Below are positions 32,602-42,386 of a stretch of 64,000 nt of DNA, piece after piece; position 1 is the first letter of the stretch, and each line of letters opens with the position of its first letter. Location of the stretch: assembly GCF_000337775.1 (NCBI RefSeq), contig NZ_AOLQ01000065.1, positions 186,001 through 250,000 on the forward strand, read 5' to 3'. This DNA comes from Haloarcula vallismortis ATCC 29715 (GTDB lineage Archaea > Halobacteriota > Halobacteria > Halobacteriales > Haloarculaceae). The notes below the pieces were generated by a model. It made no database searches, was not told where the DNA came from, and worked only from the letters and a program-made list of their open reading frames with translations. The translations under genes and the position numbers were made by a program.

Positions 32602-35343
32602 ATGAGCGCGGACCGCGTTCGCGGCGTCGTCGTCGACGTCGAGGAGCCGAAGACGGTGAACACCCAGTACGGCGAGAGCGAGCTCTGTGAGGTGACGATA
32701 CGCCCCGACCGCGGGGCCGGCGAGCCGACGACGGTGACGCTCTGGGGGAAGTGGACCGAGAACGCTCAAGTCATCGAGACGGGGATGGAAATTGCTGTCT
32801 ACAATCCCGACGAGCGGGAGTACCAGGGCGAACAGCAGTACTCCGTCGGTGGCGACGCCACACTCGTCGTCCAGCCGGATTTCCTCGTCGACGTGACCGA
32901 CATCCGGGCGTGGGTACAGTGCCCGCGGATGTACTACCTCCGGAAACTCGATGGCGCGGAGCATGCCTACCCGCTGGTGAAAGGGACCGTCGTCCACGAG
33001 GTGTTCGGCGACCTGCTTCGGGGTCGGGACCTCGACACCGCCATCGAAGAACAGGTCGACGCCGCGGGGCTTGACATCGGGCTGCTCGGCCGGGAGGCCG
33101 GCGAAGTGGCCGGCGACGTGCGCGATCACGCATCGGCGATTCAAGGATGGCTACAGCAGGGGACGCTGACCGAGACAGATGGAGCGACGACAGCCGCTGA
33201 CAACTCGGAGCGGGACTTCAGTCCCGCGGAGAGCGAATGGCGCTCCGAGATGACGCTCATCTCCGAGCGGTTCGGCATGAAGGGGCGGGCCGACGCCGTC
33301 CGGCGCGGGATGCCCGTCGAACTCAAGACCGGCAAGAACACCAAGCGGGAGCCCCGGTTTCAGGACAAGATCCAGGCCACGGCGTACGCGCTGATGCTCG
33401 GCGAGCGCACGGCCGGCGCTGGCAGCGCCGTCGACGCGGCCCCGGACACCGGCACGCTCCTCTATACCAAGAACGCTGCCGTCGACCGTAACGAGGAGAG
33501 CGGCGATCTCTCGCCGGCCAAGGAGTTCTCCATCGGGAGCGGGCTGTTGAACTACGTCGTCCGGACCCGGAACGCGATTGCGGCGATGGAGTACGGCTCG
33601 GGCGTGCCGACGGGCTACGAGGCCAACGCGAAATGCGAGTACTGCTTCGAGCAGGACACCTGCATGGCCGTCTCCGGCCGCCTCGACCAGGAATCGAAGG
33701 CGGGAACGGTCGGTCGAGCAGTGCCCGACGAGGAACTGGACTACTTCGAGCAGTTCTACACGGCCATCGAGGCCGAGCGCCGGGCCGTCCACCGCGAGTA
33801 CGCGAAGCTCTGGGAACAGACGCCAGAGGAGCGGGCCGACAACGACCGCGCACTCATCGACCTCGAGCCGACCGGTCGACGGGAACTCGACGGCGGCCGC
33901 TGGGAACTCCGCGCGACCGGTACGGGGTCTGTTTCGAAGATTCGCGAGGGGAATCTTGTACTGGCCAGCGATGGCGACCCGGTGACCGGTAACGCAGAGC
34001 TGGCTCGCGTCGAACGTCTTGGCGAGGAAATCGTCGTCACGGCCGACGAGCCGCTGGACCTCCGTCGCCTGGACGTGTACCCCTCCGAGCTGACGACTGA
34101 CCGGCTGCAGAACGCGCTCCACGACGCCGTGCTCCTCCAGTCGCCCGAGCGAAAAGACGTGCTGTTCGGGCGGCGCGAACCGGAATTCAATCCGGTCGAG
34201 GAGACGTTCATCGACAACAACGATGCCCAGAACGAGGCGGTCCAGTTGGCCGTCGGTGCGGCGGACTTCGCCCTAGTCCACGGCCCGCCGGGGACCGGAA
34301 AAACGTACACGCTGGCGCGGATGGTCCGGGCCTTAGTCGCCCGTGGTGACCGGGTCCTGCTCTCGGCCTTTACCAACCGCGCCGTCGACAATTTGTTGGA
34401 GGCGCTGGAAGATCAGGGCTTCACAGACATCGTCCGCGTCGGGACCGAAAGCGGCGTCCGCGAGGACATGCAAAAGTACCGGCTGGAGACCAGCGGCGAC
34501 CCCGGCGAGTGCGCGAGCCGGCTCCAGAACGCCCAGGTCGTCGCGGCGACGACGGCCACCTGCGGCGGGAGCACGCTCCAGACACAAGAATTCGACGTGG
34601 CGGTCGTCGACGAGGCCGGCCAACTGACCGAGCCGGGGACGCTGGCCGCGACGACGCTGGCCGACCGGTTCGTGCTGGTCGGTGACCACCAGCAGCTCCC
34701 GCCCGTAGTCCAGTCCGAGGACGAGACGCTGTCGACCTCGCTGTTCGAGCGGCTCATCGACGCCCACCCCGATGCAGGCGTAATGCTTGACCGCCAGTAC
34801 CGGATGGCCCAGCACATCCAGGCCTTCGCCTCGCGGGAGTTCTACGACGGACAACTGCGGCCCGCGACGGGCGAGGTGGCCGCCCAGCGGCTAAACGACC
34901 TCGATGGCGTCTCGACGGCGTCCTTGCCCGAAGGACTCCGAGACCGCGTGGCGTTTGTCGACCCGAACGGGAGTCAGATCGGGAACACGAACCCGACGGA
35001 GGCCGACCGCATCGCCGAACTCGTCGCGTCGTACCGGTCCGCCGGAGTTCCGGCTGAGGACATCGGCGTCATCGCGCCGTACCGCGCGCAGGTTGCGGAG
35101 ATATCGAAACGGCTCCCGGACGTGACTGTCGACACGGTCGACCGCTTCCAGGGGTCGAGCAAGGAGGTCATCGTCATCTCCTTCGTCGCCACTGGGAACC
35201 TCGATAGCCCCATCTTCGAGGATTATCGGCGCATCAACGTCGCACTCACGCGGGCGAAGAAGGCGCTCGTCCTCGTCGGCGACGGCGACGCGCTGGCGAC
35301 CGACGAGGTGTACGGCCGGATGGTCGAGTGGGCGCGGGGCTGA
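32602..35343 (+). CDS. Dna2-like Fe-S nuclease and superfamily 1 helicase
   Basis: The 913-residue protein has an N-terminal OB-like part (residues 1-95) and then a Cas4/RecB-type nuclease with D231, E240 and K242 as active-site residues. C107, C345, C348 and C354 are placed as an iron-sulphur cluster. From about residue 559 it is a UPF1/Dna2-type helicase: Walker A GPPGTGKT, DEAGQL, GDHQQLPP, LDRQYRM and VDTVDRFQGSSKE. This is the layout of archaeal and eukaryotic Dna2, which trims DNA flaps and resects ends. The start at 32602 avoids a TTG/GTG-led leader. Confidence 0.9.
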   Translation: MSADRVRGVVVDVEEPKTVNTQYGESELCEVTIRPDRGAGEPTTVTLWGKWTENAQVIETGMEIAVYNPDEREYQGEQQYSVGGDATLVVQPDFLVDVTDIRAWVQCPRMYYLRKLDGAEHAYPLVKGTVVHEVFGDLLRGRDLDTAIEEQVDAAGLDIGLLGREAGEVAGDVRDHASAIQGWLQQGTLTETDGATTAADNSERDFSPAESEWRSEMTLISERFGMKGRADAVRRGMPVELKTGKNTKREPRFQDKIQATAYALMLGERTAGAGSAVDAAPDTGTLLYTKNAAVDRNEESGDLSPAKEFSIGSGLLNYVVRTRNAIAAMEYGSGVPTGYEANAKCEYCFEQDTCMAVSGRLDQESKAGTVGRAVPDEELDYFEQFYTAIEAERRAVHREYAKLWEQTPEERADNDRALIDLEPTGRRELDGGRWELRATGTGSVSKIREGNLVLASDGDPVTGNAELARVERLGEEIVVTADEPLDLRRLDVYPSELTTDRLQNALHDAVLLQSPERKDVLFGRREPEFNPVEETFIDNNDAQNEAVQLAVGAADFALVHGPPGTGKTYTLARMVRALVARGDRVLLSAFTNRAVDNLLEALEDQGFTDIVRVGTESGVREDMQKYRLETSGDPGECASRLQNAQVVAATTATCGGSTLQTQEFDVAVVDEAGQLTEPGTLAATTLADRFVLVGDHQQLPPVVQSEDETLSTSLFERLIDAHPDAGVMLDRQYRMAQHIQAFASREFYDGQLRPATGEVAAQRLNDLDGVSTASLPEGLRDRVAFVDPNGSQIGNTNPTEADRIAELVASYRSAGVPAEDIGVIAPYRAQVAEISKRLPDVTVDTVDRFQGSSKEVIVISFVATGNLDSPIFEDYRRINVALTRAKKALVLVGDGDALATDEVYGRMVEWARG

Positions 35344-37029
35344 CTACGCGTCCGCGTCGCCGGCCCTGTCGTTCGTCCGTAGCCCCGAAACGTGTGCAGT
35401 GAGGCGTTCTCGCAGCGCGTCTCTGAGTTCTGTTGCGGTGTCCTCGTCGATATCGTACACCCGAGCGACGCCGCCGAGCAGGCTCGACGAACTCGCCGTG
35501 TCAGCTCCGACGGTCGCCAGGTCGCGGCGGCGCTGGAACGGCGAGCGGGTGACGAACACTGTCTGGAGCCGGTAGTACGGAACGATTCGCGTCGTCCGCC
35601 GCCAGAACCCGCTCCGGGTCGCCAGCACGTCCTCGCTCAGGTCGTACCCGCGGTGTCGCCAGCGAAGATGGGCCGCGGGCACAACGGTGAGAAACAGAAG
35701 GGCCACAAGCCACCAGTAGCCAGTCTCAAGCACTAGCGAGTCGAGGGCGTAGGCGACCGTGGTGAGGCCGGCCGCCGCCAGCGAGAAGCGGGCGAGATAC
35801 CGCCGCCGGGCGCGTTTCGGTGACCGGTCGAAGTCGAGGTCGCCGAACGGCTCGATATCACGGGCCAGCTCGTACACCTCTTCGCGGGGTGCAAGAGGCA
35901 CGGCGACACCTTGCGTGGACTGCTGGCTTCCGCCGCTGTAGCCGGCCGTCTCGACGGCCAGCGTCGCGTAGCCGAACTGCCGCATCAGGACGTTTTCGCG
36001 GATAGTGACTGTCTGGACCTTCTCCAGCGGGATGTTACCGCTATAGCGGCGCAACAGCCCTCGCTCGTACCGGAGGTCGCCGTCAGCCTGCGTGAGCTGG
36101 AAGCCGTAGTACTCGATAACTGTCAGGGCCACGCTGACGACCAGTGCGAGCAGGAGGAACTGGACGACAGAGAGTGCAGCAAAGACAACGAGCCGTGTGG
36201 TTTCGGGCGACCCAAGTAGCCACCGTATCACCGGGCCACCCAGCGACGCCCCGACGAGACCAGCATTGAACCGCAGCACGGACCAGACGATGTCCATCCC
36301 CAGCGGGAGCGACGCGAGCGTCAGGACGGGTGCGGCCGGCCGAACGGAGACAAGTGCGTACGTCAGAAGTTCACGCTGGTCGAACGCGAACAACAGCGAC
36401 CCGTCCGGCTGGTCGCGCTCCACTGTGTCCGGGGTCGAAGCCGAGTCACCGAAATCACCCGGCGTCTGTGCGTCGCCGGTGTGTGTCGGCGTGGGACCTG
36501 TCACGCCGGGACGGTCGGCGTGGGCCGGATGGCCGGATGTCGCAGTCTCCGACACCGCATCGGCGGTGGCCGTTTGCGTCTCGGCGGCCTCGTCTCGGTC
36601 ATGGGTCCGCACGTAGTTCCGCAGGCGTTTGACCTCGGCCTCGTCGACCGCGTCCAGCGTGGCTTCTGTCGCGCTGCCACCGGCTGTTTCAAAGCGGACG
36701 ATTGCGAGACCGAGCAGGCGGTTGAGGATGTTCTGCTCTACATCGAGGTTCTGGACGCGGCCAAGCGGAATCTGACGCGACTGTCTGGCGAAGACACCGG
36801 ATTCGACGGTGAGCGTGTCCCCGTCAAGTTCGTAGCGAAAGCGGAGATAGCGCGCCAGTGCGTAGCCGCTGAAGGTCAGTGCACCGAGCAGGCCAAGCAG
36901 CGGAACCGCGAACGCCGGCAGTCCGAACATCCCGGTCCCGAGTGAGCCCCCGAAAAAGCCGAAGAAGCCGCCCTGAAGCGCCGCTCGGGCGACACGCAGG
37001 ACCGCACTTCGCGGGTGGAGCCGGTTCAT
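35344..37029 (-). CDS. PH-domain (bPH2/DUF304) membrane protein, large subunit (YdbT-like)
   Basis: The 561-residue protein consists of repeated units, each a pair of hydrophobic helices followed by a small sheet domain with the pattern LTVESGVFARQSRQIPLGRVQNLDVEQ, GLLRRYSGNIPLEKVQTVTI and SGFWRRTTRIVPYYRLQTV. These are bacterial-type PH domains; three copies are visible. In bacteria YdbT works with YdbS, a one-domain protein, and a gene for such a protein overlaps it by four bases upstream. Function is not established; envelope stress or membrane protein handling has been proposed for this family. Confidence 0.85.
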   Translation of the reverse strand: MNRLHPRSAVLRVARAALQGGFFGFFGGSLGTGMFGLPAFAVPLLGLLGALTFSGYALARYLRFRYELDGDTLTVESGVFARQSRQIPLGRVQNLDVEQNILNRLLGLAIVRFETAGGSATEATLDAVDEAEVKRLRNYVRTHDRDEAAETQTATADAVSETATSGHPAHADRPGVTGPTPTHTGDAQTPGDFGDSASTPDTVERDQPDGSLLFAFDQRELLTYALVSVRPAAPVLTLASLPLGMDIVWSVLRFNAGLVGASLGGPVIRWLLGSPETTRLVVFAALSVVQFLLLALVVSVALTVIEYYGFQLTQADGDLRYERGLLRRYSGNIPLEKVQTVTIRENVLMRQFGYATLAVETAGYSGGSQQSTQGVAVPLAPREEVYELARDIEPFGDLDFDRSPKRARRRYLARFSLAAAGLTTVAYALDSLVLETGYWWLVALLFLTVVPAAHLRWRHRGYDLSEDVLATRSGFWRRTTRIVPYYRLQTVFVTRSPFQRRRDLATVGADTASSSSLLGGVARVYDIDEDTATELRDALRERLTAHVSGLRTNDRAGDADA

Positions 37030-37487
37030 ACCGCGTCCGTGGCCTCGCTTTCCTTCGCGAGGTCGCGGAGCTGCTCGCGCAGTTCGGTTGCTCGTTCGGG
37101 TCGCAGTCCGGGAATCGTGATGTCCGCGCCGCGGGTCCCGGCGGTGTAGACGACGACGCTCGCCAGCCCGATGGCGCGCTCTACCGGGCCACGCGTGGTG
37201 TCGACGTGCTGGACGCGGACGTACGGGACGGACGTGTCAGTCCGGGTCACGACGCCACGGAGGAGAAAGAGCGCGTCGTCCTGCAGGTCAAAGCGCCAGA
37301 TTCGGTGGGCGGCGATAGCGTGAGCGACACCCAGAAACACGAGTACGACCCAGCCGACGACGATGGCCCACTGTGGCAGTGAGACCGCAAAGCGGTCGAC
37401 GAGATAGGCGATGACTCCGAGCACCGACGCCTGGATGATCGTCGACAGGACCCACAGCAGTCTCACTCGCGGGTGGAGCGACTCCAT
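37026..37487 (-). CDS. PH-domain (bPH2) membrane protein, small partner (YdbS-like)
   Basis: The 153-residue protein has two helices (residues 12-30 and 38-60) followed by a single bPH2 domain (LFLLRGVVTRTDTSVPYVRVQHVDTTRG). Its stop overlaps the larger PH-domain gene by four bases, which supports a two-protein complex at the membrane. YdbS/YdbT pairs are widespread in bacteria and archaea, and their role is unsettled. Confidence 0.85.
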   Translation of the reverse strand: MESLHPRVRLLWVLSTIIQASVLGVIAYLVDRFAVSLPQWAIVVGWVVLVFLGVAHAIAAHRIWRFDLQDDALFLLRGVVTRTDTSVPYVRVQHVDTTRGPVERAIGLASVVVYTAGTRGADITIPGLRPERATELREQLRDLAKESEATDAV

Positions 37488-37630
37488 ATATCACAACTGA
37501 GGGGGCGGCCGCGGATTAACGGTTTGGCTCCGGGGCGAAACTGGAACAGTTCTGACCCGAACGCGGGGGAGAGTTTATCCAGAGTTCGAAAAAGTCCCTT
37601 TAGGTAATCCATCGCGTGTCCAGACGGAAT

Positions 37631-38680
37631 ATGACAGACACTCGACGCAGGTTCCTGACGACGCTTGCAGGTACTGGGACAGTCTTGGCCCTCGCAGGAT
37701 GTAGTGGCACCGACGGTGATGGCGGCGGCGGGACAGACGGCGGAATGACAGAGGGCGAGATGACCGAGAGTGAGATGACGGACGGCGACGCGATGACTGA
37801 GGGGGAAGAGATGACCGAAGAATCGATGGACGGCGATATGAGCCCCACCGACCCCAGCGAGGCCCCGATGGCGTCGGTCGACCGATTCAGCGACGCCGCC
37901 GGAATGCTCCACCAGCGCAGTGCGAACGACGCCCTCCCGGACGCCGACGAGCCCATCGACTTCGACGAGATGTTCCTGACACAGGGGTACGGCCCCGACG
38001 GAACCGTCATCCAGTACTACGACTTTGATGTGCAACCGACCCAGGCGGCCCCGATTTACGCGCTGTTCTACGAGAACGGCGACCCGGTCGAGGACCAACT
38101 CAACATCGTCGATGTGGTTCCCGGCGATGAGGGGTACAACGATTTCTGGCAAGTCCACAAGGTGACGGTGCCCGATGGCTACGAGGCGAACACTGCGACA
38201 AGCGTGTCACAGATTCAGGCGGCCGGCTACGACATCGAGCCGACCGAGACTATCAAGAACTGCCCGGTCGTCCCCGAGGGGTCAACCGCGGAACTGCGAC
38301 ACAGCGCCGACGAAAGTGCAACCGGCCTCGTCAATGGCTGGTACGACGGTGAAGTGGTCCCGTACTTCCTGTTCGGCGAGGCGTCGCTGTCGTCGTCTGA
38401 TGGCTCCGTCCCACTGTCCCCGATTTACGTGAGCTTCAACACGAACCCCGGCGAGGACGGCGGCGGCCCGCCGTCCGGGTTCCGCTCTGAAGACGGGAGC
38501 GACCAGACGCACAACGTCACCGCGACACTACCGGGTGACGACGGCTACTCGCCGCTGTGGCAGGTCAACATCTTCGACAACGCGGAGTTCGACAGCGTCT
38601 CGGACCTCGAATCCGCCCAGAACGCCGACATCCTGGCCGCCGGCGCGGCGATGGTCAACTGCCCGGTCGTCTCCGAGTAA
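37631..38680 (+). CDS. twin-arginine lipoprotein with internal duplication, function unknown
   Basis: The 349-residue form starts at the ATG at 37631. It has a twin-arginine signal (DTRRRFLTTL) and the lipobox LAGC (lipidated cysteine near residue 24), then a Met/Glu/Thr-rich acidic stretch (residues 36-70). Two similar halves follow: each carries a PIY... start, then VPGDEGY.FWQV or LPGDDGY.LWQV, and ends in NCPVV. The duplication suggests a two-domain surface binding protein. I cannot name the fold. The shared NCPVV ends put one cysteine in each copy. Confidence 0.75.
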   Translation: MTDTRRRFLTTLAGTGTVLALAGCSGTDGDGGGGTDGGMTEGEMTESEMTDGDAMTEGEEMTEESMDGDMSPTDPSEAPMASVDRFSDAAGMLHQRSANDALPDADEPIDFDEMFLTQGYGPDGTVIQYYDFDVQPTQAAPIYALFYENGDPVEDQLNIVDVVPGDEGYNDFWQVHKVTVPDGYEANTATSVSQIQAAGYDIEPTETIKNCPVVPEGSTAELRHSADESATGLVNGWYDGEVVPYFLFGEASLSSSDGSVPLSPIYVSFNTNPGEDGGGPPSGFRSEDGSDQTHNVTATLPGDDGYSPLWQVNIFDNAEFDSVSDLESAQNADILAAGAAMVNCPVVSE

Positions 38681-38708
38681 GGAGACGAACACAGTACAGC
38701 AGAACTCA

Positions 38709-38736
38709 CCCCCACGACCTCAGAGGGGTCGGCGGG
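38709..38736 (+). terminator. possible hairpin after the lipoprotein gene
   Basis: CCCC, GACC and GGTC, GGGG arms form a broken stem from 38709 to 38736, 29 bases after the stop. A short CCTTTG follows. There is no T-run; the call is weak. Confidence 0.3.
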
Positions 38737-38815
38737 GCCTTTGTGTGGAGCGGGTCGACAGACGCCGATACTGCTCCGTTTCAGTCGCCGGTCCTTCGGT
38801 GGCGACCGTGCCCGA

Positions 38816-39451
38816 CTACACGCGCTCGTTGACCTGCTCGGCGACGCGTTCGCCGGGCCGTCGGAGGTGACCACTCTCGACCTCGTAGACGTAGCCGGTC
38901 ACGGAGACGTCATCGGGGATCAGTTCGTGGTTTTCCAGATACTCGACCTGAGCTGCACAGGCCGCGTCGATGTCGTCGGTCATCCGGACCCACTCTGCGA
39001 TGGACGCATCACCGATGTTTAGCTCCGGCAACGCCGGGTCGAGGTCGATGTCGTCGAGGTCGCCGTCGACCGCAGCCTCGAACCCCGCGACGATGTCCTC
39101 ATCTGACGCGCTCATCATCCCGCAGTCGGTGTGGTTGACGACGATGATTTCTGTCGTATCGAAATACTGTGTCGTCAGCGCGGCCGAGCGGATCACGTCG
39201 TCCGTGACCTTGCCGCCGGCGTTACGGTATATCTGTGCGTCGCCCAGCGAGAGGCCGAGCGCCTCCTCGACGGGGATGCGCTCGTCCATGCAGGCGACGA
39301 CGAGCAGCTGCTTGTCTGTGGGAATTCCCTTCCTGCGACGCCGCGCCCAGTCGTCCCGCGCGTCGACGCCCTCGTCGACCGCTTCGTGGACGTGGCCGGC
39401 TTCCGGTTCCTCGCCGCCGCTGTCGTCACTCTCGTGCGTGTGGTGTGGCAT
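38816..39451 (-). CDS. beta-class carbonic anhydrase
   Basis: The 211-residue protein has the three zinc ligands of beta-carbonic anhydrase: C54 in ACMDER (with the D56-R58 pair), H107 and C110 in NHTDC. It converts carbon dioxide and bicarbonate, probably to supply carboxylases or balance pH in the cytoplasm. The N-terminal 40 residues are His/Asp/Glu-rich and probably extended. The gene lies between the lipoprotein and the Lhr helicase; it is on the opposite strand to the former and 87 bases from the latter, with no clear operon. Confidence 0.9.
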   Translation of the reverse strand: MPHHTHESDDSGGEEPEAGHVHEAVDEGVDARDDWARRRRKGIPTDKQLLVVACMDERIPVEEALGLSLGDAQIYRNAGGKVTDDVIRSAALTTQYFDTTEIIVVNHTDCGMMSASDEDIVAGFEAAVDGDLDDIDLDPALPELNIGDASIAEWVRMTDDIDAACAAQVEYLENHELIPDDVSVTGYVYEVESGHLRRPGERVAEQVNERV

Positions 39452-39538
39452 TCCAGAACACGCCTATGGGCCGCGCAGGCTTTACTGTTCGCTCGGACAG
39501 CCCGGATGGGACGCGGGCAGTTCGGACAGCGACCAGGC

Positions 39539-42289
39539 TCAGTCGTCGGTGGCGACAGCGCTGTCATCCGCGTCGCCGCCTTCAATTTCGTCCAGTACCC
39601 GCTGGTGGAACTCCTGAAGGACGGCCGATTCGTCCTCGGCGAGGACCACATCGCTGGCCATCAGCATCGCCAGGCCGAATGCGCGCGGTGACGGCGAGTC
39701 GACGCGAGTCCGGACCACGTCCACGTCGCCGTCCCGCATCGCACGCAGGACGGACTCGATACCGTCGACGTTGAGTTTATCCTCCAGAATCTCGCGGTAT
39801 GTTTCCTCGACAACGGCGAAGTCACCAAGGTCCTCGGCGAAGCCAAGCAGCATCTCCGAGGACACCTGCTGTTCGCTGGCTGACTTCTCGTACCCCTTGT
39901 AGCGTTTGAGTATCATCAGCGACCGCGTGGCGTTGATGCGGAAATAGCGCTGGAGGAGGTCCGTCCCGTCGAGGCTGGCCCGCAGGTCCTCGCGGGCCGT
40001 CTCCGGGTCCAGATCGTCGACGACGCGCGCGATGTCGACCTTGCGGTTCAGCGGCATCGAGAGCGTGAAGCCGTTGTCGGCGACGGCGACCTGAACGTTC
40101 GCGCTGGCCGCCCGAGCGATGTGATACGCCAGCAGGCGCGAGAAGCCGTCGTTGAACCGACGGCCGTAGTTCGAGTGGACATGGTAGTGGCGCTCGTACT
40201 CGTCGTGGTCCAGCGTCTCCTCGACGACGAGGCGGTCGGGCGTTGCGACGCTTTCTGGACCGGCGTAGGCCACCTGCTCGCGGAACATCCGGGCGATTGC
40301 TCGGACGCTGTTCTCGTCGACGGGGAACTCCCGGAGCCAGTTGCGAACTTCCGACATGCCGCCGTCCTCCAGCCGGTCCAGCAGTTGGCCCTGAAAGTCC
40401 AGAATCTCGCGGCCAAGGTCATAGGAGAGCGGGAGGCGCTCCGAGAACCACGACGGGACGGTCGGGCGGGCGGCGGTCCGGTCGACGTACACCTTCGACC
40501 CGCGGCGGTAGCGGTACTCGAAGTTGTTCCCACCGAGCACGAACACGTCGCCTTTCTCCAGCGTGTCCAGATAGGATTCGTCGAGCTGGCCGACCCAACT
40601 GTCGTCGCTGCGGGTCACGACATCACACGTGAAGGAGTCCGGAATGGTCCCGATGTTGGTCATGTAGATGACTCGTGCGAGCCGGCCCCGTTTGCCGATG
40701 AGGTGCTCACCTACGTCGTACTCCTCGTAGTGGTGCTCGCCGTCGGGCGCGTCGTTGGTGTCGCGCCAGATCTTGGCGTAGACGTTCTTGTCCTCCATCC
40801 CCGGGTAGTCGGCAGTCATGTACCGCATCAGCTGCTCCCAGTCCTCGTCGTCGTAGTTCCGGTAGGGGTAGGCCCGGCGGAGGACGCTTTTAAACGTCTC
40901 CTCGGGGCGGACATCGTTGATTGCCATGCCGTATATCTGCTGGGTCGCCACGTCCTGTGCGTTCTCGGGGATGAACACGCGGTCAACGAATCCCCGCTCG
41001 GCCTTCTCCAGCATCACCGCACACTCCACGAGTTCGTCGCGGTCCAAGGCGATGACGCGGCCCTCGACTGTCTCGCCCAACTGGTGGCCGGCACGGCCAA
41101 TCCGCTGGAGCAGCGCGGCGACGGATTTCGGCGACCCCACCTGCACGACGAGGTCGATGTGGGGCATGTCGATACCCAGTTCCAGACTCGTCGAGGTGGT
41201 CACCACGTCCAGCGACCCGGCTTTCAGCGATTCTTCGATGTCTCGGCGTCGCTCCTTGGAGAGCGAGCCGTGGTGGCAGCCGGAGTTGGACTCGTCGTAG
41301 TCCTCGAATTTCTCGCGGAGGTTGTGCAGGACGCGTTCGGCCCCAGAGCGCGTGTTCGTGAACACGAGCGTGTTGGTGTGGGACTGGATATGCTCGTGGA
41401 GTTGCGTGTAGAACCGCTCGGTAATGATGTCCCGCGGCGTGTTGATGAGGTCGTCGGCCGGACAGGACAGTTCCATGTCGAAGTCGCGGGCGAAGCGCGT
41501 GTCCACGATTTCGTAGTCCCGTGGGTCGCCGCCGGGTTCCTCGCGGCCGACCAGGAACTCGGCGACGGTGTCCAGCGGCTCGACGGTGGCCGAACAGCCG
41601 ATACGTGTCGGCGGTTCCTCGACCATCTCCTCCAGTCGTTCCAGCGACACCGAGAGGTGGGTCCCGCGCTTGTTCTCGGCGAGGCTGTGGATCTCGTCGA
41701 CGATGACGTACTCGATGGTTTCGAGCTTCTGCTTGAACTTCGGGGAGTTCAGCAGAATCGCCAGGGTCTCCGGCGTCGTGTTGAGGATGTGGGGCGTGGT
41801 CTCGAGCATCGCCTGGCGCTCGCTGTCGCTGGTGTCGCCGTGGCGAATCGCGTGCCGGATTTCGACGTCCTCGCCGCGCTCGTCGAGCTTGGTCGTGATA
41901 CCGTCCAGCGGCTGTTCGAGATTTCGGTGGATGTCGTTGGCCAGCGACTTCAGCGGAGAGACGTACAGGCAGTAGACGGAGTTTTCGAGTTCGTCCTCGC
42001 GGGCCTTCCCGAACAGTTCGTTGATGATGCCGGTAAACGAGGCCAGCGTCTTACCGCTCCCCGTCGGCGCGCAGATGAGAGCGTTCTCGCCTTCGTGGAT
42101 GAGTGGGATAGCTTCCTTCTGTGGGGGCGTGAAGAAGCCGCCGTTGCCGGGGACAAACTCGCCGAACTGCTCGACCCACCACTCCTGAACGACGGGCGCG
42201 AGGCGTGAAAGCACCTCGGCGTCGTCGATTTCGACCGCCTCCGGGTCGAAGTCCGGGTCCGTCGCTGCGAGACGCTCGCGTCCTCCCAT
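39539..42289 (-). CDS. Lhr-type superfamily 2 ATP-dependent helicase
   Basis: The 916-residue protein has the Q-like segment TPPQKEAIPLI, Walker A CAPTGSGKT (residues 73-81), the DEIH box in VDEIHSLAENKRG, GCSATVEP (motif III) and IGRAGHQ (motif VI). The long C-terminal part with the winged helix and Lhr-core domains fits the Lhr family. Archaeal Lhr unwinds DNA with 3' to 5' polarity and is linked to repair at stalled forks. An uninterrupted frame opposite this gene is a shadow caused by codon bias. Confidence 0.92.
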   Translation of the reverse strand: MGGRERLAATDPDFDPEAVEIDDAEVLSRLAPVVQEWWVEQFGEFVPGNGGFFTPPQKEAIPLIHEGENALICAPTGSGKTLASFTGIINELFGKAREDELENSVYCLYVSPLKSLANDIHRNLEQPLDGITTKLDERGEDVEIRHAIRHGDTSDSERQAMLETTPHILNTTPETLAILLNSPKFKQKLETIEYVIVDEIHSLAENKRGTHLSVSLERLEEMVEEPPTRIGCSATVEPLDTVAEFLVGREEPGGDPRDYEIVDTRFARDFDMELSCPADDLINTPRDIITERFYTQLHEHIQSHTNTLVFTNTRSGAERVLHNLREKFEDYDESNSGCHHGSLSKERRRDIEESLKAGSLDVVTTSTSLELGIDMPHIDLVVQVGSPKSVAALLQRIGRAGHQLGETVEGRVIALDRDELVECAVMLEKAERGFVDRVFIPENAQDVATQQIYGMAINDVRPEETFKSVLRRAYPYRNYDDEDWEQLMRYMTADYPGMEDKNVYAKIWRDTNDAPDGEHHYEEYDVGEHLIGKRGRLARVIYMTNIGTIPDSFTCDVVTRSDDSWVGQLDESYLDTLEKGDVFVLGGNNFEYRYRRGSKVYVDRTAARPTVPSWFSERLPLSYDLGREILDFQGQLLDRLEDGGMSEVRNWLREFPVDENSVRAIARMFREQVAYAGPESVATPDRLVVEETLDHDEYERHYHVHSNYGRRFNDGFSRLLAYHIARAASANVQVAVADNGFTLSMPLNRKVDIARVVDDLDPETAREDLRASLDGTDLLQRYFRINATRSLMILKRYKGYEKSASEQQVSSEMLLGFAEDLGDFAVVEETYREILEDKLNVDGIESVLRAMRDGDVDVVRTRVDSPSPRAFGLAMLMASDVVLAEDESAVLQEFHQRVLDEIEGGDADDSAVATDD

Positions 42290-42386
42290 TGTCGGCTCTT
42301 ACCGACAAGTAGGCCTGCCGCGGCAAGTGGGTTCCGCCACATCGACGGGGAAAACGCCTAAGCGACCGCCGAATCAGATCTTGAGC

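Noticed and set aside
40121-42208. Long open frame on the plus strand opposite the Lhr helicase
   Set aside because: GC-rich codon bias keeps opposite frames open. The helicase on the minus strand has every expected motif, so the opposite frame is a shadow.
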